Assembly (NCBI GenBank): GCA_037013495.1
Contig: CM072805.1
Span: 16,340,601 to 16,404,600, forward strand
DNA: 64,000 nt
From: Hippophae tibetana
Lineage: Eukaryota > Streptophyta > Magnoliopsida > Rosales > Elaeagnaceae
Reading direction: 5' to 3'
Made by a program: the position numbers and the translations under genes. Below, one piece after another: positions 1 through 13,658 of the stretch (positions are counted from its first letter, which is position 1; each line of letters starts with the position of its first letter). Under the pieces are notes generated by a model that was given only the letters and a program-made list of their open reading frames with translations, ran no database searches and was not told where the DNA came from.

Positions 1-54
1 TGGTTAAAAGTACTAGTTCTTCATCATCATTGTCATTGTCTTCAATCATAGTAA

Positions 55-200
55 TTTGAAAGTGGTACCCTTGTGCTTTGGGAGTATACTTGTCATTTTC
101 TATAAAATGATTCGTGCATTGCAAGTGTTTTACAAATATAAAACCAAAGTATTTGCAAAACTGGTATTGCTAACCTGATGCTGATTTTACTCATCAGTGA
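55..200 (+). repeat. Fragment of Athila-type LTR 3' end
   Basis: The stretch from the 'gggagtatacttgtcatttt' motif to 'tggtattgctaacc' recurs, diverged, near 27.8 kb on the opposite strand, where it leads into an Athila-like primer site, and its first part recurs at 20.84-20.93 kb. This suggests a small LTR-end remnant beside the MULE. No coding content is seen. The identification rests only on similarity between copies within the window. Confidence 0.4.
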
Positions 201-329
201 TGTCATTCTTTTCCTTCATGGTGCCAACACTAAGACATCTCTTAATCAAGTTGGCAAGTTCCATTTTATTTTAGGTTGTATTGGATATATTGAAGCCTCA
301 TAAGCAAGTTGCAAGGTAGCTTTAATGCT

Positions 330-1880
330 TGAAATTTACCATAAAGACATGTTTTGGCTTACAATGTAACTGTCATTTTTCCTTTTTTACTTGTGATGTA
401 TAGTTGCTAATGTCCACTACTTGCATTTGTAATGCTTTGATCTTTCTACTTGCAATATTATCTTCTGCCCACTTTATTAGTGTTTCCATCTCTACCACAA
501 CTACCATTCTTTTTGCAAACAAAACCTTGGATCATATATCGTATTTCTCCAAATAAATATACTATAGAAGTGTCTCTAACATGCCTCAAAACTAAATTTA
601 TATTTTTGACAATCTTTGATGTCATGAAATCATATCTTGTGATTGGAGTTTGACATTTGATTCTTAACCATGTTGAAAAATCATCTTTGATTTAAGTATT
701 TTATTGCTCCTTTGGATGCCTCTTTAATCATGTTTTCATTCTTGCTGAATTCATCGTCATTATAGGCATAAGCTGCTAGCTTGAAGTATTTATTTACTGT
801 TTTGTTATGGAAGTTGATTACAAGGTTTTGTTTCATGTGATAGTAGCAATAACAATAGTGTGCCTTCTTTTCAAACACAATACAACTAGTTGCTTTTATT
901 GCTAGATTTCTATCTTAGACCATCACCAAATTTTCCCTTTCTCTAATAAACATTTTTAGTCTTCTAAATAACCATTTCCATGTCTTTGTGATTTTTCCAT
1001 CTTCTATCCCAAATGCGATAGGATAAATCTATATTACATAATTAGTTAACTGCTACATATACTTTAAATGTATAATTGTATTTTTCATATTCTTCACAAT
1101 ATATGTAACATGTTAGATATTAATAGAGTATAAATGTAACATATTACATATTATAATGGTTAACTAAAAGTAATTTTAAATATGTCAAAATGTACAGTAA
1201 TCATATAAATATAGCTCTATATCTAGTTGTTTCCATCTATTGTTACAACAACAAGTAATAATCCTCCTTGATTTTCCTTTAAAAATGTTCCATCTACCAC
1301 TACAACCAGTCTCATGTATTCGATGAACTTATCAATGTAAGCATCTAACTCCAAAAATCCATATCTAAAGTTGGAATCAATGTTTGTTTTTATCTCAGTA
1401 TAAGTACCTTAGTTTGCTTCTTCCAACTTATAAAACATAGGTAGTTTCATAAATAGATCTTTGGGATCCACCCTAACATTTTTTATGGCTTCTCTTTTTC
1501 CCATGATTTCCCTTTTGTATGCGATTTTCACCCTTTTTGTTATTGATGCCATTTATGATATCATTGTCTCAATTGTCAACTGGTATCTCGTTAAATTTCT
1601 TTGATGTTTTTGGTTACATATTTTCCTCACTGATCTTTGTAAATTTGTGAACATTTAAGAGCTTCATTGTAAGTTTTTATCTTAAATGCATTAAATTCAC
1701 CAATTTTGTTTTGCTTCAAGCTTCGATTAACATATTTCATTCTTGCATTTTATTCTTATGCTTTTCTTGTTAGAATTGCTACTTTTATAAGGAAAACTTC
1801 CATTTATTGTCAATATTGAGACATGTAATTTGAGCTCTTCCTTCCTGTTGTACACTTTCACATTAAATATGCCTTCATCA
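330..1880 (-). pseudogene. Decayed MULE (Mutator-like) transposase
   Basis: Read on the minus strand this is a MuDR-type transposase. In order: an N-terminal block around 1880-1780 (KEELKLHVSI); a block around 1450-1420 (DPKDLFMKLPMFYKLEEA); the catalytic-core start near 1315-1215 (VVVVDGTFLKENQGG, then TIDGN); IYPIAFGIEDGK near 1025-990; and FEKKAHYCYCYYHMKQNL near 880-825, continuing into the helical region before the expected third acidic residue. An AT-rich insert of about 180 bp separates TIDGN from IYPIAF and could be an intron or a later insertion; its 3' side ends in TAATATAG. There are several in-frame stops (for example within LVMV*DRN near 930) and frame changes, so it is non-functional. 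No terminal inverted repeats or 9-bp target duplication were found. The family call is strong; the limits are approximate. Confidence 0.8.
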
Positions 1881-2089
1881 TTTTATAAATTTGTTGTTGA
1901 TTTTGTTTAAATTTTTATATCTACAGTTACATATTCAACACTTTAGTTAGATTTTTACATATGTCTTATTTCCATTTTTAAATATCTATTTTCCACTATG
2001 AATATGTATTGTTCCAATTTTAGTATGACCTATTATCATTACATGAAATAGATTTAAATCAGTATATTTGAATAATATACATTATAATA

Positions 2090-2560
2090 CACAGTTTAAA
2101 AATCATTTGTAACATGTTACATATTGCATGTAACTTGATGAGATAATCATATACTATTATATAAATAGTGAATGTGATAAACAATGTATATAATATGTTA
2201 CATAAACTAAGGTAAACATTGTTTGTAACATGTTATATGTGACATTGATCAATGTTTGTAATATGTTACATACACTAAGATAAACACTGTAGGTGACATA
2301 TTACATAAGAAAATGGAAATTGTTTGTAATATGTTTCATACATTGAGATAAACATTGTATATAACATGTTACATATGAAAATGGAAAATGTTTATAACAT
2401 GTTACATACATTGAGATAAACATTGCAAGTAATATGTTACATATGAAAATATTTCGTGTTTGTAACATGTTATATACACCGAGATGAACATTGTATTTAA
2501 CATGTTATATATTAAATTGGGTAATATATTACATACTGATGAATTAAGTATGTAGCCATT
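2090..2560. repeat. Degenerate tandem array with TAACATGTTA palindromes
   Basis: About five to six diverged units of roughly 68-76 bp, each containing a TAACATGTTACAT-like palindrome followed by 'gagataaacattg' and a second half-palindrome. Scattered copies of the same core occur in the AT-rich insert of the neighbouring MULE (around 1100-1160), linking the array to that element. No ORF is present. Confidence 0.7.
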
Positions 2561-5172
2561 TACATTTGTAACAATTTATAAATTTAATTCGTTCTTACTA
2601 GTAGGATAAAAATGTATTTATATTTAAATCATTATGGACCTATCAATCTAGTTTTGTAGCACATATGTAGAAGATGAATACAATCTAGATTCATAGATTT
2701 ATATACATGTTCTATTTCAGATCGATTGCATGCATATTCAAAACTTTACAATCAAATTAATAAGCATTTATGATCATTTGCATATTTTTCAATGAATATT
2801 ATATGAACATAAATTAAGAATCAGGTTTACATATGATTTAGAATTTATTTCTTACTTGTAGAAGCCATTGATGTTCTTTGAAATAGAAACACCAATCACA
2901 ATTTATCAAATTTTAAGATTCTGAAATATACAAGCAACACAAGTTTAGAATGTGATGATAGGATCACAAAAAAATGGCGATAGAGTTTGCTAGAGAAATA
3001 GCAGAAACACGATGGAGTAAATCATAGAATCGAGAAGGATAAAGAGTTGCATAGTTTTGACACCCAAAGTTCATTTTTTTGATTTTCTTATTTTATTTGT
3101 TAAAAAATATTTTTTGTAATTTAGTTCTATACTTAAGCCCAAAACTGTGCATTTTGGGACTATTATTTGTAGGTTTGGAAAATAGTATGTAAAATCCAAA
3201 TAAGGACCTATCACACTAGTCTACTTAACCTATAAGTGAGAGCATACTAATTCATTGAGAATGCTAAAAAAACAAAAAACGTCCATCAAGTAAGAGGGAC
3301 TGTTAAAACTCAAATATAATATATAAGAGAATAATTAGTCTATCTCCTAAATTTTTTTAGAAGAATCGGTTGCTATAAATAATCTCCAACATTTACACAA
3401 AGCACTTAATAAATCTTATAACTTAAAAGGAGCAAGTCAATCTTAAAATTTTTATTTCACTTTCATAAAATCTAAAAGAATGATGTATCACAAAATAATT
3501 CGTGGCTTTCTCTACTATCAACAACAAAAAAAACTACATTATCATAATTATATTTATATCATTGTTTGACACTTGTAATAGAGTACATAGAAAGGTTCCA
3601 CCTTTTTTTAATTTTTAAGGGATTTTGAACTTTTTTTAAATTTCAAATTAGAATTACAAAATTCTTCAACTTTGATTATTTAATCACCCTATCATATATT
3701 TATTTATTTAATATTTTTAACTAAAATTAATTATTTATGATAATAAATAACAAAAATAATGATTTAATTAAGTATTAAAAATTAGAAACTAGAAAGACTT
3801 TGTTTATTATTATTTAATTACTAATTTTTTTCTTTTTATACTTTCATAAATTTATAAAGGTTATAAATTGTATTTAATTAATTTAGTCATATTTATATAA
3901 AACTTTAATATTTTTAATTGAAAATTTATAAATAATTCTTTGTTGAATAATAACTAAACGTCATTAAAAATTAAAATTTCAAAAAACTTCAATTTAGATT
4001 ATTTAATAACAATTTCATATCTTTCATTTATATAAAATTAAAATAGTTACATATTTTATATAGTTATTTCGGTAAAATTTCTTCCATACTTTTTATTTTT
4101 AATTGAAATTAATTATTTATAAATAATAAATAACAGGCTTCATCGTATATATATGTTACATATTATTTTATGTCATACAAAACATAAAACTCAAATTTCA
4201 AGTAGAGTAATAAAGCATTACTATTAAAAAGAAAATGGTATTGTAGTACAAATATTATCATAAATAAAATTTATTTTCTATCTAATTTATAAGTATAAAA
4301 TTTCACCTGTAATCACATACTGATAATTAATGAACTTTTAAAGTCCTAGTTCAGCAAATTCTTAAAAGAAAAATGGAAATATGACATACAAAGTACAAGT
4401 AAATTCGACATGAATACACTACCAACAACGAAAGAAAGGAAAACAAAACAAAATAATTACAAAAGTAATAGCTGAAATTTTTTTTTTTTTCATTCAACAA
4501 TCATATGTAAATTAAGTGAAACTAAATTAAACAATATATCGAAAATAGGACTTACTGGTAAAACAACTATTAAATGTCGAATGGTTGACCATGGAAGTAA
4601 ATTAACAATAAACTTTGAAGCAAAAACAGAAACTGAAATCGAAAACCGAAAACCCAAAGTCTCTAAAATGTTTCCATAAAAATCACAGAAAATTTATATA
4701 AATGAAAAAGAAAAAATAGAGAAAATGTCAGAACCTGCTGAAAGAAGTCTAAGGAGAAAAGAAAGAAGAAGGGAAGAGAACGGAAGTTTTGACTTTGGAG
4801 ATCCAACTTCTTAAAAAAAAAAAAATAAATAAACAAAACCAAAACCACTTCTTTTATACATAGAAAGCTAGAAACGTGAAAATCTTTTTTTTTTCTTTTC
4901 TTGTTTTTTTTAATATTTTGACTATATTTTGGTATTTTATGTAATGAATAATGTTAGTCGTTTTATTTTTCTTGATTTTGGTACAACGCTTTATGTCTTG
5001 AAAAGATTTTATCCATATCAAACAGAATTAGATTATTTTCATGATTTTGTTATAAAGCTCTATATTGAAAAGATCTTATCCATATATAAGAGAATTAAAT
5101 TTTGGCTAGGTCACCAAACACTAATTTTCGGATCCAAATCACTTTTGTGTTTCATTTTAAAGGTTTGTTGCA
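2561..5172. other. AT-rich gene-free DNA
   Basis: Long A/T tracts, low complexity and no credible coding sequence on either strand. Short open frames near 4663-4848 and 4929-5183 are low-complexity or unsupported. Nothing recognisable was found. Confidence 0.6.
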
Positions 5173-6650
5173 CACTACTATAATACCTATATATGACTTC
5201 GGTTTTTAACCATGACCATAGGTCTATGACCACGGTTATAAAAACTGAGGTCTAAGTAAGAGAGATCATAGATTGTTACTTATGACCTTAATTTTTTAAT
5301 CGAGGTCATAGACAGCAGTCATAGGATATGTCTATGAGCTCAGTCTTTCAATAACCAACCATAAATTTAAATAAAAATATAATTATTAATTACAATATTA
5401 AAAGTTAATTTAAATTACAATATTAAAAATCATATTATATTAAAATTAAAAATGTAAGTACATTTGAGTGTTTATACACTAAAACATAATAAAACCTTAC
5501 TAGCTAATTCTAATCTTTACAATGATTATGAAGAATAACATTACTATTACAAACTGAGTTCTTACTATTACAACCATTTAAAAGTGTGCTTCAAATTAAC
5601 ATAATCAAGTCTACAACAACTTCAGCATAAGTGTAGAGAAAAGGCTAATAGCATAGGCGTTGTTAGTAGTAGCTGGTTCGTTGGTACACTAGTACTAGTG
5701 CGCTGGTGCTAGTGCACTGGTGTGCTGGTGCGTTGGTACTAGTCTTGCCACTGCCTGATATACAGCACTGGTGCTGGTCTTGCCACTACCTGAAAACAAA
5801 ATAATATTACAATTTCAGTTATTAATATCAAAGCTTCATATGCACCATTGGTGTTGGTCTTGCCACTGCCTGAAAACAAAATAATATTACAATTTCAATT
5901 ATTAATATCAGAGCCTAATTAAAGATGCATATCTTTAAAACAAACAATACTAACAAAAACAACAGGACACGAGGTTACTCTAATTTGGTAGTTCTCAATT
6001 CTAGGTTTGGCATAGTCATTATATAGGAGGAAACTTATCTGATCCCTTTTTTTCCAACTCTATTGGAACCTAAGTACTCAAGAATTTGCATCAGGTTCCC
6101 AAACCTAAAGGGTTCTAATACTTGCACACCTTGACAAAAAATAGTGTAAAAAAAATTTAAGAACTAGCACCAATTCTAGCACCAGCAGCAGACACCAACA
6201 CCGACACCAACACTAGGTACCAGGGACCAAGCATCAAGCACATGCCCAAGTTTAACTCCAAAGGCTGAAGCTTTTATAGGGTCAAATATCCCCTTAATTT
6301 GAAGCATTTCACTGATATACACTATAGATATATCACCAGGCTTTACCCGAGATGAAAATTTTCTCTTTGGACTAACAGGTCCACTAATATGATCTATTTG
6401 CTTTTCTAGGTTTTTTGATGGATTCTACAAAATCAAGGAACCTTGTTGCATAACGATGGTGCATATTTTGACTACCTTATCATCAACAAGAACTAGAGGA
6501 TCTTTAAACATACTTTGTGAGTACCATGGCAACATTTGGAATAAAGGACCTCATGGCATCAACCAAGTATTTGAGATCTGATGGACCCCATACATTAACC
6601 TTTGACATAACAACAAGTCAACTTAAAATAATATATCATAATATGGTACC
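5173..6650. mobile_element. One-ended CACTA (En/Spm)-type transposon remnant
   Basis: A CACTACTATAATA terminus starts at 5173 and is followed by subterminal repeats in both orientations with the core 'tatgacctcggtttttaacc' (5192-5340), the architecture used by CACTA transposases for binding. AT-rich intron-like DNA and a weakly coding minus-strand segment (about 6200-6600) follow; the latter could be part of a CACTA-encoded protein, but I cannot name it. No matching inverted end or 3-bp target duplication was found downstream, so the element is probably truncated. The right limit is a guess. Confidence 0.5.
5765..5914. repeat. Tandem duplication, 77-bp period
   Basis: Two copies (5765-5841 and 5842-5914) of a unit running from 'gcac..tggtgttggtcttgcc' through 'ctgaaaacaaaataatatta' to 'attaatatca'. 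A partial third copy of the first part precedes them at about 5731. It lies inside the CACTA remnant. Confidence 0.75.
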
Positions 6651-6824
6651 ATGCTCACATATACTAAATTTATAACAAACCAAATAAGCTAATAAGGGCA
6701 TAGGTACATATTGAGACAATTAAGTACTCACAAACACTCCTTCTTCTCCCATTCCAGCCAAAGTCAACAGAAAACTTACAAAGAAAAGTAAAATTGACCA
6801 ATTTATAGGTAGAAAAGCCATCCA

Positions 6825-7178
6825 TTTGGATAAAAGTTGAAACAATTAAATAATACAATTTTCACAACATGCATATCATCATCTATCATTTTAGTATACT
6901 AATAACTTTTTATTGACCAAAGATGCATAATCTAGCATCATTTTAGTGAAATGAAAAATATATTGGAACAATTAACAAAGCAGCAGTATTTAGTTCAATT
7001 GTTTTTGGATAAAAGTTGAAACAATTAAAGAATACAATTTTCACAACATGCATATCATCATCTATCATTTCAATATACTTATAACTTTGTAATGACCAAA
7101 GACGCATAATATAGCATCATTTTAGTGCAATGCACAAATATATTGGAACAATTAACAAAGCAGCAATATTTAGTTCAA
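6825..7178. repeat. Tandem duplication, about 179-bp period
   Basis: A block starting 'tttggataaaagttgaaaca' at 6825 is repeated from about 7004, both copies ending '..tatttagttcaa'. By eye the copies are well over 90% alike. No coding sense. Confidence 0.85.
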
Positions 7179-7179
7179 A

Positions 7180-7708
7180 AATTTCTAGTATTCAATTCAA
7201 GAACAATTCTCAATGAAAGAAGAACATTCATTTTGCAAGAAAAATATTATTGATGTGCCTTTCCCTCGAACTCCTATATTATTCTTGCAAGAAAAATACA
7301 AAAAGAAATAACTAGCACTATTTTCTTTATGCAAGAAAGTTGTTTGAGATACAATGACACTTATCTTGTAGCACAATAGGAAATATACATGCTTTTTTCA
7401 TGAAACTGTATAAGGTAGATTATAAGAGGCAAGAAAAAAAACACTGGAAGCTGCTTGGAATAATAATAAAACACATAAGGGAAAGTGATATCATATTTTC
7501 CACATCATAAATTGTTAAAAGAAAAGAGATAACAAAGAAAATGATAATAGTGCATGCATTTACGGCTTTGGAGCAAATGGACCAATAACCAAGGCATTAT
7601 TATCTCCATCCTCTCTATGATGCATGCCTATAGCTTTCTATTTATTGCTTTTGCTATATTAAATTAATTTGCAAGATTCATGATTAATTTAGATTTCCTT
7701 TTGATGAA
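7180..7708. other. Gene-free DNA
   Basis: AT-rich sequence between the tandem duplication and the Athila-type 5' LTR part. No ORF, RNA gene or element end was recognised. Confidence 0.5.
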
Positions 7709-8127
7709 TGATTAAAAGCAATAAATATAACATGATTTTATGAACTTTAAATGTTAAAATAGATATGTATTTACATAATTTTATCTCATTTTTAGCGAAT
7801 CTATCTTATCAGAATACGAGTATGTTTTATTAGTTTTTTTAGGTATTTATAGCTTCAAATTGATTCAACTAATAAACACTTGAAGAATAGTACTAGAAAA
7901 AACTCCATTATAACCATGAAAAATTAAGACTAGCATATGTAAGCGTTACATATGTTTAAAACTAATGTAAGGGGTGAAATAAAAAAAAGACTTCTAGAAC
8001 AAAAACATTCAAGCCATAATGGTAGTCTTGTTGTGCCACGGCACGATACCTGTGTCTCAACATTAAAATGTATTATAGGTGGGCTCATGCCATGGAATAG
8101 AAAAAATGCATGCCATGGTGCCTTAAA
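7709..8127 (+). repeat. 5' LTR part of Athila-type element
   Basis: Homologous over about 420 bp with 17171-17590: shared 'tttatagcttcaaattg', 'aacacttgaagaata', 'taaggggt' and 'ggctcatgcca' blocks in the same order. It stops exactly where the copia LTR begins at 8128. Confidence 0.65.
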
Positions 8128-9999
8128 TGTTTTTAGTTATGGATCTAATTAACTAAAGGGGTTGTGAATAGATAATTAATAAAAATATGCCAAATTAAAA
8201 AGGTCATAGATGACTAAACATGCAATTGCGTGTATATAAATAATGTAGAAATAGAAACTAACACATGATATTTTTAAGTGGAAACAATCTAGGCCTCAAC
8301 AATAACCTAAGAGAAAAATCACAAGTCCACCAGACTATCTAACTATCTACTATGAAAATATGTTTGATTCAAGGCTAGGACTCAAACTACCCTCTAAGAT
8401 AATACACCCAAGTGACCTAGTTACAAGCCTGTACTTTCTTTCATAGTCTCTAGAAGCAAGGTGTTTGGATCTAGACTAATGTTTTGATAAACTCGAGTTA
8501 CACGAGTTATCGAACCCATACAGTTGTCACTTGAAAAGTTAAGACAAAAATATATGTGCAAGATGTGTCCTATAGTACAGGATTAAACAATGAACAATTT
8601 TAGCTAGACGATTAGTAAATGTGTAGATAAAAATAGAATCACAAGAAAACCATAGAATATATTATTAAGCACATGATCATAAATAAAGTATGCTTACTAA
8701 TCAATCATACACAATCACAAAATGTTTGATAGATTAACCAAAGAAAGAAGCCTAATAGAATAGTTTTGTAAAATAGATGTAGAGAGAGAAAGTATAAGTT
8801 ACAAAAGTTAACAAAATTATGGTTGAAGAAAGCAAGAAGCATTAGGTTGTTTAAATAGAAAATATTGAAGCCCTAATGTTAGGTTAAAGTCCAATTACAA
8901 ATATGTCCATTAAAAAATTCATAGAGTAGTAAATAATACGGACAATATTGTAATTGATAAGTTTGGCTCGAGTAAACAAATTTGTTATAAGTTGAAGCCC
9001 TCTTTGCTATATCAAACTAATAAGGTCAATCGATGGAAACCCTTTTCAAACTATCCAAGCAACGATTGATAAAACTTGAGACTAAGTAGATCAAATTTGA
9101 TTGTATCTCGATTGATCTAATCCTTGATTGATCAAACCCAAAACTTTGATAGATCTATCCCATATTAAAATTAATTCTGAGAGGACTTAGGTCATAGTAG
9201 ATCAATGCTTGGTTGATCTACCTCCTTGATCAATCTAGACATTACTCGATTGATCGAGTAATATATATATACTAGATTGTTCCTATGTATCTAATATGAA
9301 ATCTAACATGTATAAGAACATAAATATACAAGGGATGTGTTCATTTGATGCCTGGTAGTTTCTTCGACTTGAAAAGTGATCTTGAATGATAAGCCTAGAA
9401 AATAAATTACATTTAAATATCGTCCACACTCATAAACCTTACAATATCCTCCTATGGAATATTCATATGACAAAATATCTCTCTCTCACACAACATCTCA
9501 CACTTAGGAAAAATCCATTTTACATAGTGAAACTATTATATAATCCAGTGAAACGTTCTTTGACACCTCATATGTACACTGAAAAATGAAAACAAAAATT
9601 GGCACACAACTTGTCCAAAAATATTCATTTGTTTATTAATTCAATGTATATAATAGCAGGAAAGCTAAGAAATAGAAATTAGTGTTGAGTAACAATAGAT
9701 AGATCATTTAAGTATTACTCTTCCTATATGAATGAACTTAAACACAAAATGTGAACACGCAATGTGTTCTCCCCTATGTGTAATTTCACCCAAAAAACTT
9801 TGATTAATAACCATCACCCTTTATATTTTTTCAATTAACACTCAATAACTCACTTCCTTTTTTTCATATGAATAAGTAACACAAAAAAGAAGTAAAGGCA
9901 AACAGGTTAAGCAAACAAACAGTGTATTTAATGAATGTGATTATCCCTAAGTTCTATGACTCCCCAAAATAAAGTAAAATAAAAATAATTTATAACAAA

Positions 10000-10048
<49 letters not shown>

Positions 10049-13000
10049 TTGAGGGTAGAAGACTTTTTTAAACATGACTTGAATAGAAACACTCATTTGA
10101 GAAATTAATTTTGTTCAAAGTGTAACTACCCATTGAAAACATAAATATATATAGACAAGACACACAAACATACTAATATATATAGTGATATATTGATAGT
10201 CACCAAATGTAAGATATGTATTGAAACTACAATAATATGTCAATTTATTTATATATGATTAATTAAGAAAGATTTAAGAAAAAAATCACCTATCATGAAA
10301 CAATGCAATTCTATTCTTACTCATACAAAATAAAATTTATTTACCAAGAGAAAACCTAATTAACTTTTTTTCTATTCCTTCTTATTATTTATTATTTTTT
10401 GGGAGGGAGTGGTTATTTAATTTCTTTCTTTATAACCATTAGTTGCCCTTTCTTTTTGTGTAGCAAAAGTTTTTGTATCTTTCACCTAGTATGATGATTT
10501 TCACACTAGTTGTAAAGTAGCCCTCTACGCGCACTATGATAGCTTCACCCATATCAATAGATAGCCCTCTCAAAACTACATGCCTCATTAGATTAGCATT
10601 TTAGAAAGTGAAAGATAGAGCTCAAACAAAATTTTACAGCCAAGGTTATCCCAACCCTAAAATCTCACTATATCAATCATAAACTTCAAGCATGTCATAT
10701 TATATGTGTCCAATGATTGTGAGAGTATGTTCATATCAACATTTATCATTAGATGTGAGAAATATGTAAATACACAAGTTAAAATATCCATTTGCACAAT
10801 ATAAAATGAATCAAATAAAATGTAATAATATGAAAGTAGTATGTAAAATTCATGTTAATGTTAAATCAGGTATTTTCCTCTTTTTTTTAGAAACAAAACT
10901 AAAAAGACTTCAATAAAAAAAACTAGTGCTACTCACCTAAGTCAATTAAGCAATCAAAAAAAAGTTTCTAGGTGAACAATAAATGATTGTTAGGTAACCA
11001 AAAATAAATAATCTTTCCTAACCCAAACTTTTTAAAATTTTCGTTTCTTCATATCTTTAGGTTGGAAATCAACTGCCTTAATTGTCATAGGAATTTTCTT
11101 GGACTTACCTTTAGATTTCATATTCATCCTAAATGAAGATGCAATATGCATGGTAGGATGATGATATTTAGTCCTAGAATTAAAAGTTTTGAAATTCACT
11201 TGCCTCTTTGAACTAACAACTTTATGATTTATAGTTGAATTATTGGACGTAGTATGTATAGATGAATGATAATAATGAATCCTATAACTAGAAGCATGGA
11301 AAGAATTATTAAATTTAGAAGAATTAATCAAAAATATACATTTGTGCCTTAATGTGATCTTTCCTACCATAATGATGACATACAGGCACAAACTTAACAT
11401 TATTTTCTACCATAATTGGAATGGTTCTTTATGCATAATATTTAATTGTAAAAGTAGAGTTAAAAGGCCTTATATTTATGGTTTCTGATGTTGAAGGAGT
11501 GGAGATCTCTTCCTTATAACCAATACCGTTTGTATTATGTGAAGAAAGGTTAAAAGATTTTACAAAATGAGTTCTTTTTGAAGATGATGGCATAGAATCC
11601 TCACCCAATAGCCTAGCCCTTTCTTGTCTCCTAAAGGTTTTCTATAATCAAGAACTTTAGTTAGATTTTCAACTTCAATGGTCAACCTTTTTACGGCTTC
11701 CTTTGATTCTCTAAGTTCCTACACAAGATATCCTGTTTAAGATCTACCATACTTGAATTCAAAACATTAGCACTTTCATATAGTTCAATTTTTTATTTGT
11801 TCTTTAATTGAGAAATTTATATCAAAGGATTTAATTTTGTCATTTAATTTTGTTACTTCTACAAGTAACTTATCCTTTTGTCACTTATAGCCAATTGAAT
11901 CTATAAACAATTCATCAATGTTATTTGCATTAAATTTATTGAATAAGAATTCATAATTACTTTCCTTATAGTCTGAACAATGTTATACTTACTGAAGTGT
12001 CGACGAGTAGCTACACTAAATACCAAGTAGTTGGTGCCATAATTTTTTGATTTATAAGCATTATCATTTTCACTTTCTCAATCATTAAGGGTAGTATTGA
12101 AAGCTCTTCTAATTATTTTCTTTTTATTAGTACACTTAATTGCAATATAACCAATCCTATTGCAATCAAAACATCTAGGTCTATTGGGTTTAGTTTTCTT
12201 ACCTTTGGAACACATATATTTGAGTTCTCTTGGATTATGATCCCTTGTATAGCTTGGTTGCTAATTACTTTATGAATTATTCTGATTGAAGATTTTCTTG
12301 ATACTTTTAGCTAAGAGTTTCAATTCTTCATCATCTTCATCATTGTCATTATCACCATCATCAGTCATGGTGGTTTTGAAAGTGATATCGTTGTTCTTTA
12401 GAAGTGTTCGAAAACTCATCTCAAGTGTTTGAAGTGAACCAATGAGTTCCTCTATTTTGATGGTATCTACATTTTTGCTTTCATCAGTGGCAGTGGCCTT
12501 TGCATGGAAGTAATATGATAACAAGCAAAGAATCTTTCAATCTATCTTGAAATCATCAATTTTCTCTCTAATATTGGCAGAGGTGTTAGTAATATCACAT
12601 AATTCAGCATTGAATTAAGAAAGGGTCTCATCTTCATTCATCCTAAGGTTTTAAAATTGAGTACAAAGTATGCAAAGTTTAATTCATTTAATCTATGTGG
12701 TACTATCATATAAAACCTCTAAAGTATCACAAGAATGTTTAGAAATATCAACATTAGAGATACGATCGAACTCATCAGCAGACATAACACTAAAGATGGT
12801 ATTAATACCTTTGTGATTCCAGTTACTAGCAATTTATCTTCAATAGTCCATTCTTTCCTAGGTTTAAGTATGATAGCTTTATATTTGGTAACTATAGGTC
12901 ACTCCCAAACCATAAATAATAGAGTTCTGAATACTTTCATATATAAAACATAGAAAAGCTCTTATACAAGCCTTCCAGTAGGGATATTAGATCCATCAAA

Positions 13001-13658
13001 TAAGGGAGCATGAGTTGTATATGAACTTCCTCTTAAATGATCCATAGTAAGGTCATAAGAACATACTAAGTATATCTATTGACCTATTTGATACCAATTG
13101 AAAGTGTTTTAGTTACGAATCTAATTAACTAAAGGAGGTGAATAGGGAATTAGTAAATACATGCCAAATTAAAAATTCACAAACAGTTAGACATGTAATC
13201 ATGTGTAAATAAAATAATACAAAAATAGAAATTGACACACAAGATTTTTAGGTTGAAAAAACTAAGGCCACAACAATAACCTAAGACAAAAATCGATGGT
13301 CCACTGAACTACTTTATATCCACTTTGAAAAATACATTCGATTAAAAAGCTAGAACTCAAACTACTCTCCATGGTAATGCCCCCAAGTAAACCTACTTAC
13401 AAGCCTCTACTTTTTTTTTATAATATCTATGATGAAGGTGTTGAAATCCAAACCAATATTTTGATAAACTCGAGTCATACGAGTTATAGAACCTGTTCAA
13501 CTAGAACTTGAAAAGTTAACATAAGAACACAAGTGCAAGATGGGTCCTAGAGTGGAATAGCCAATGAGCAACCTTGGTTAGGTGATTTAATAAATATGTA
13601 GATAAAACAAAATCATTAGAAAACCCTAAAATAGATGATTAAGCACATGATCACAATG
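8128..13658 (-). mobile_element. Ty1/copia element (SIRE-like gag), fossil
   Basis: Direct LTR repeats starting TGTTTT..AGTTA lie at 8128 and 13105; the second is recognisable to about 13658, while the first runs on to roughly 9300 and is rich in 'tcgattgatc' motifs. Just inside the 13105 LTR a TGGTATCA-type primer site is seen on the minus strand (about 13087-13100). Minus-strand parts: a gag start (about 13020-12980, with PLFDGSNIP), a mid-gag segment at 12270-12524 (IEELIGSLQTLEMSFRTLL plus an acidic run), a zinc-knuckle-type stretch near 12140-12175, and a pol-linker region around 11032-11400. The element is broken with many interruptions and is old. It sits inside the 5' LTR of the Athila-type element. 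Confidence 0.7.
10002..10045. repeat. (AT)n microsatellite
   Basis: About 22 uninterrupted AT dinucleotides inside the copia element; likely length-variable. Confidence 0.95.

Noticed and set aside
4663-4848. Phe/Leu-rich membrane-like frame
   Set aside because: Low-complexity A/T tract, no family resemblance or gene context.
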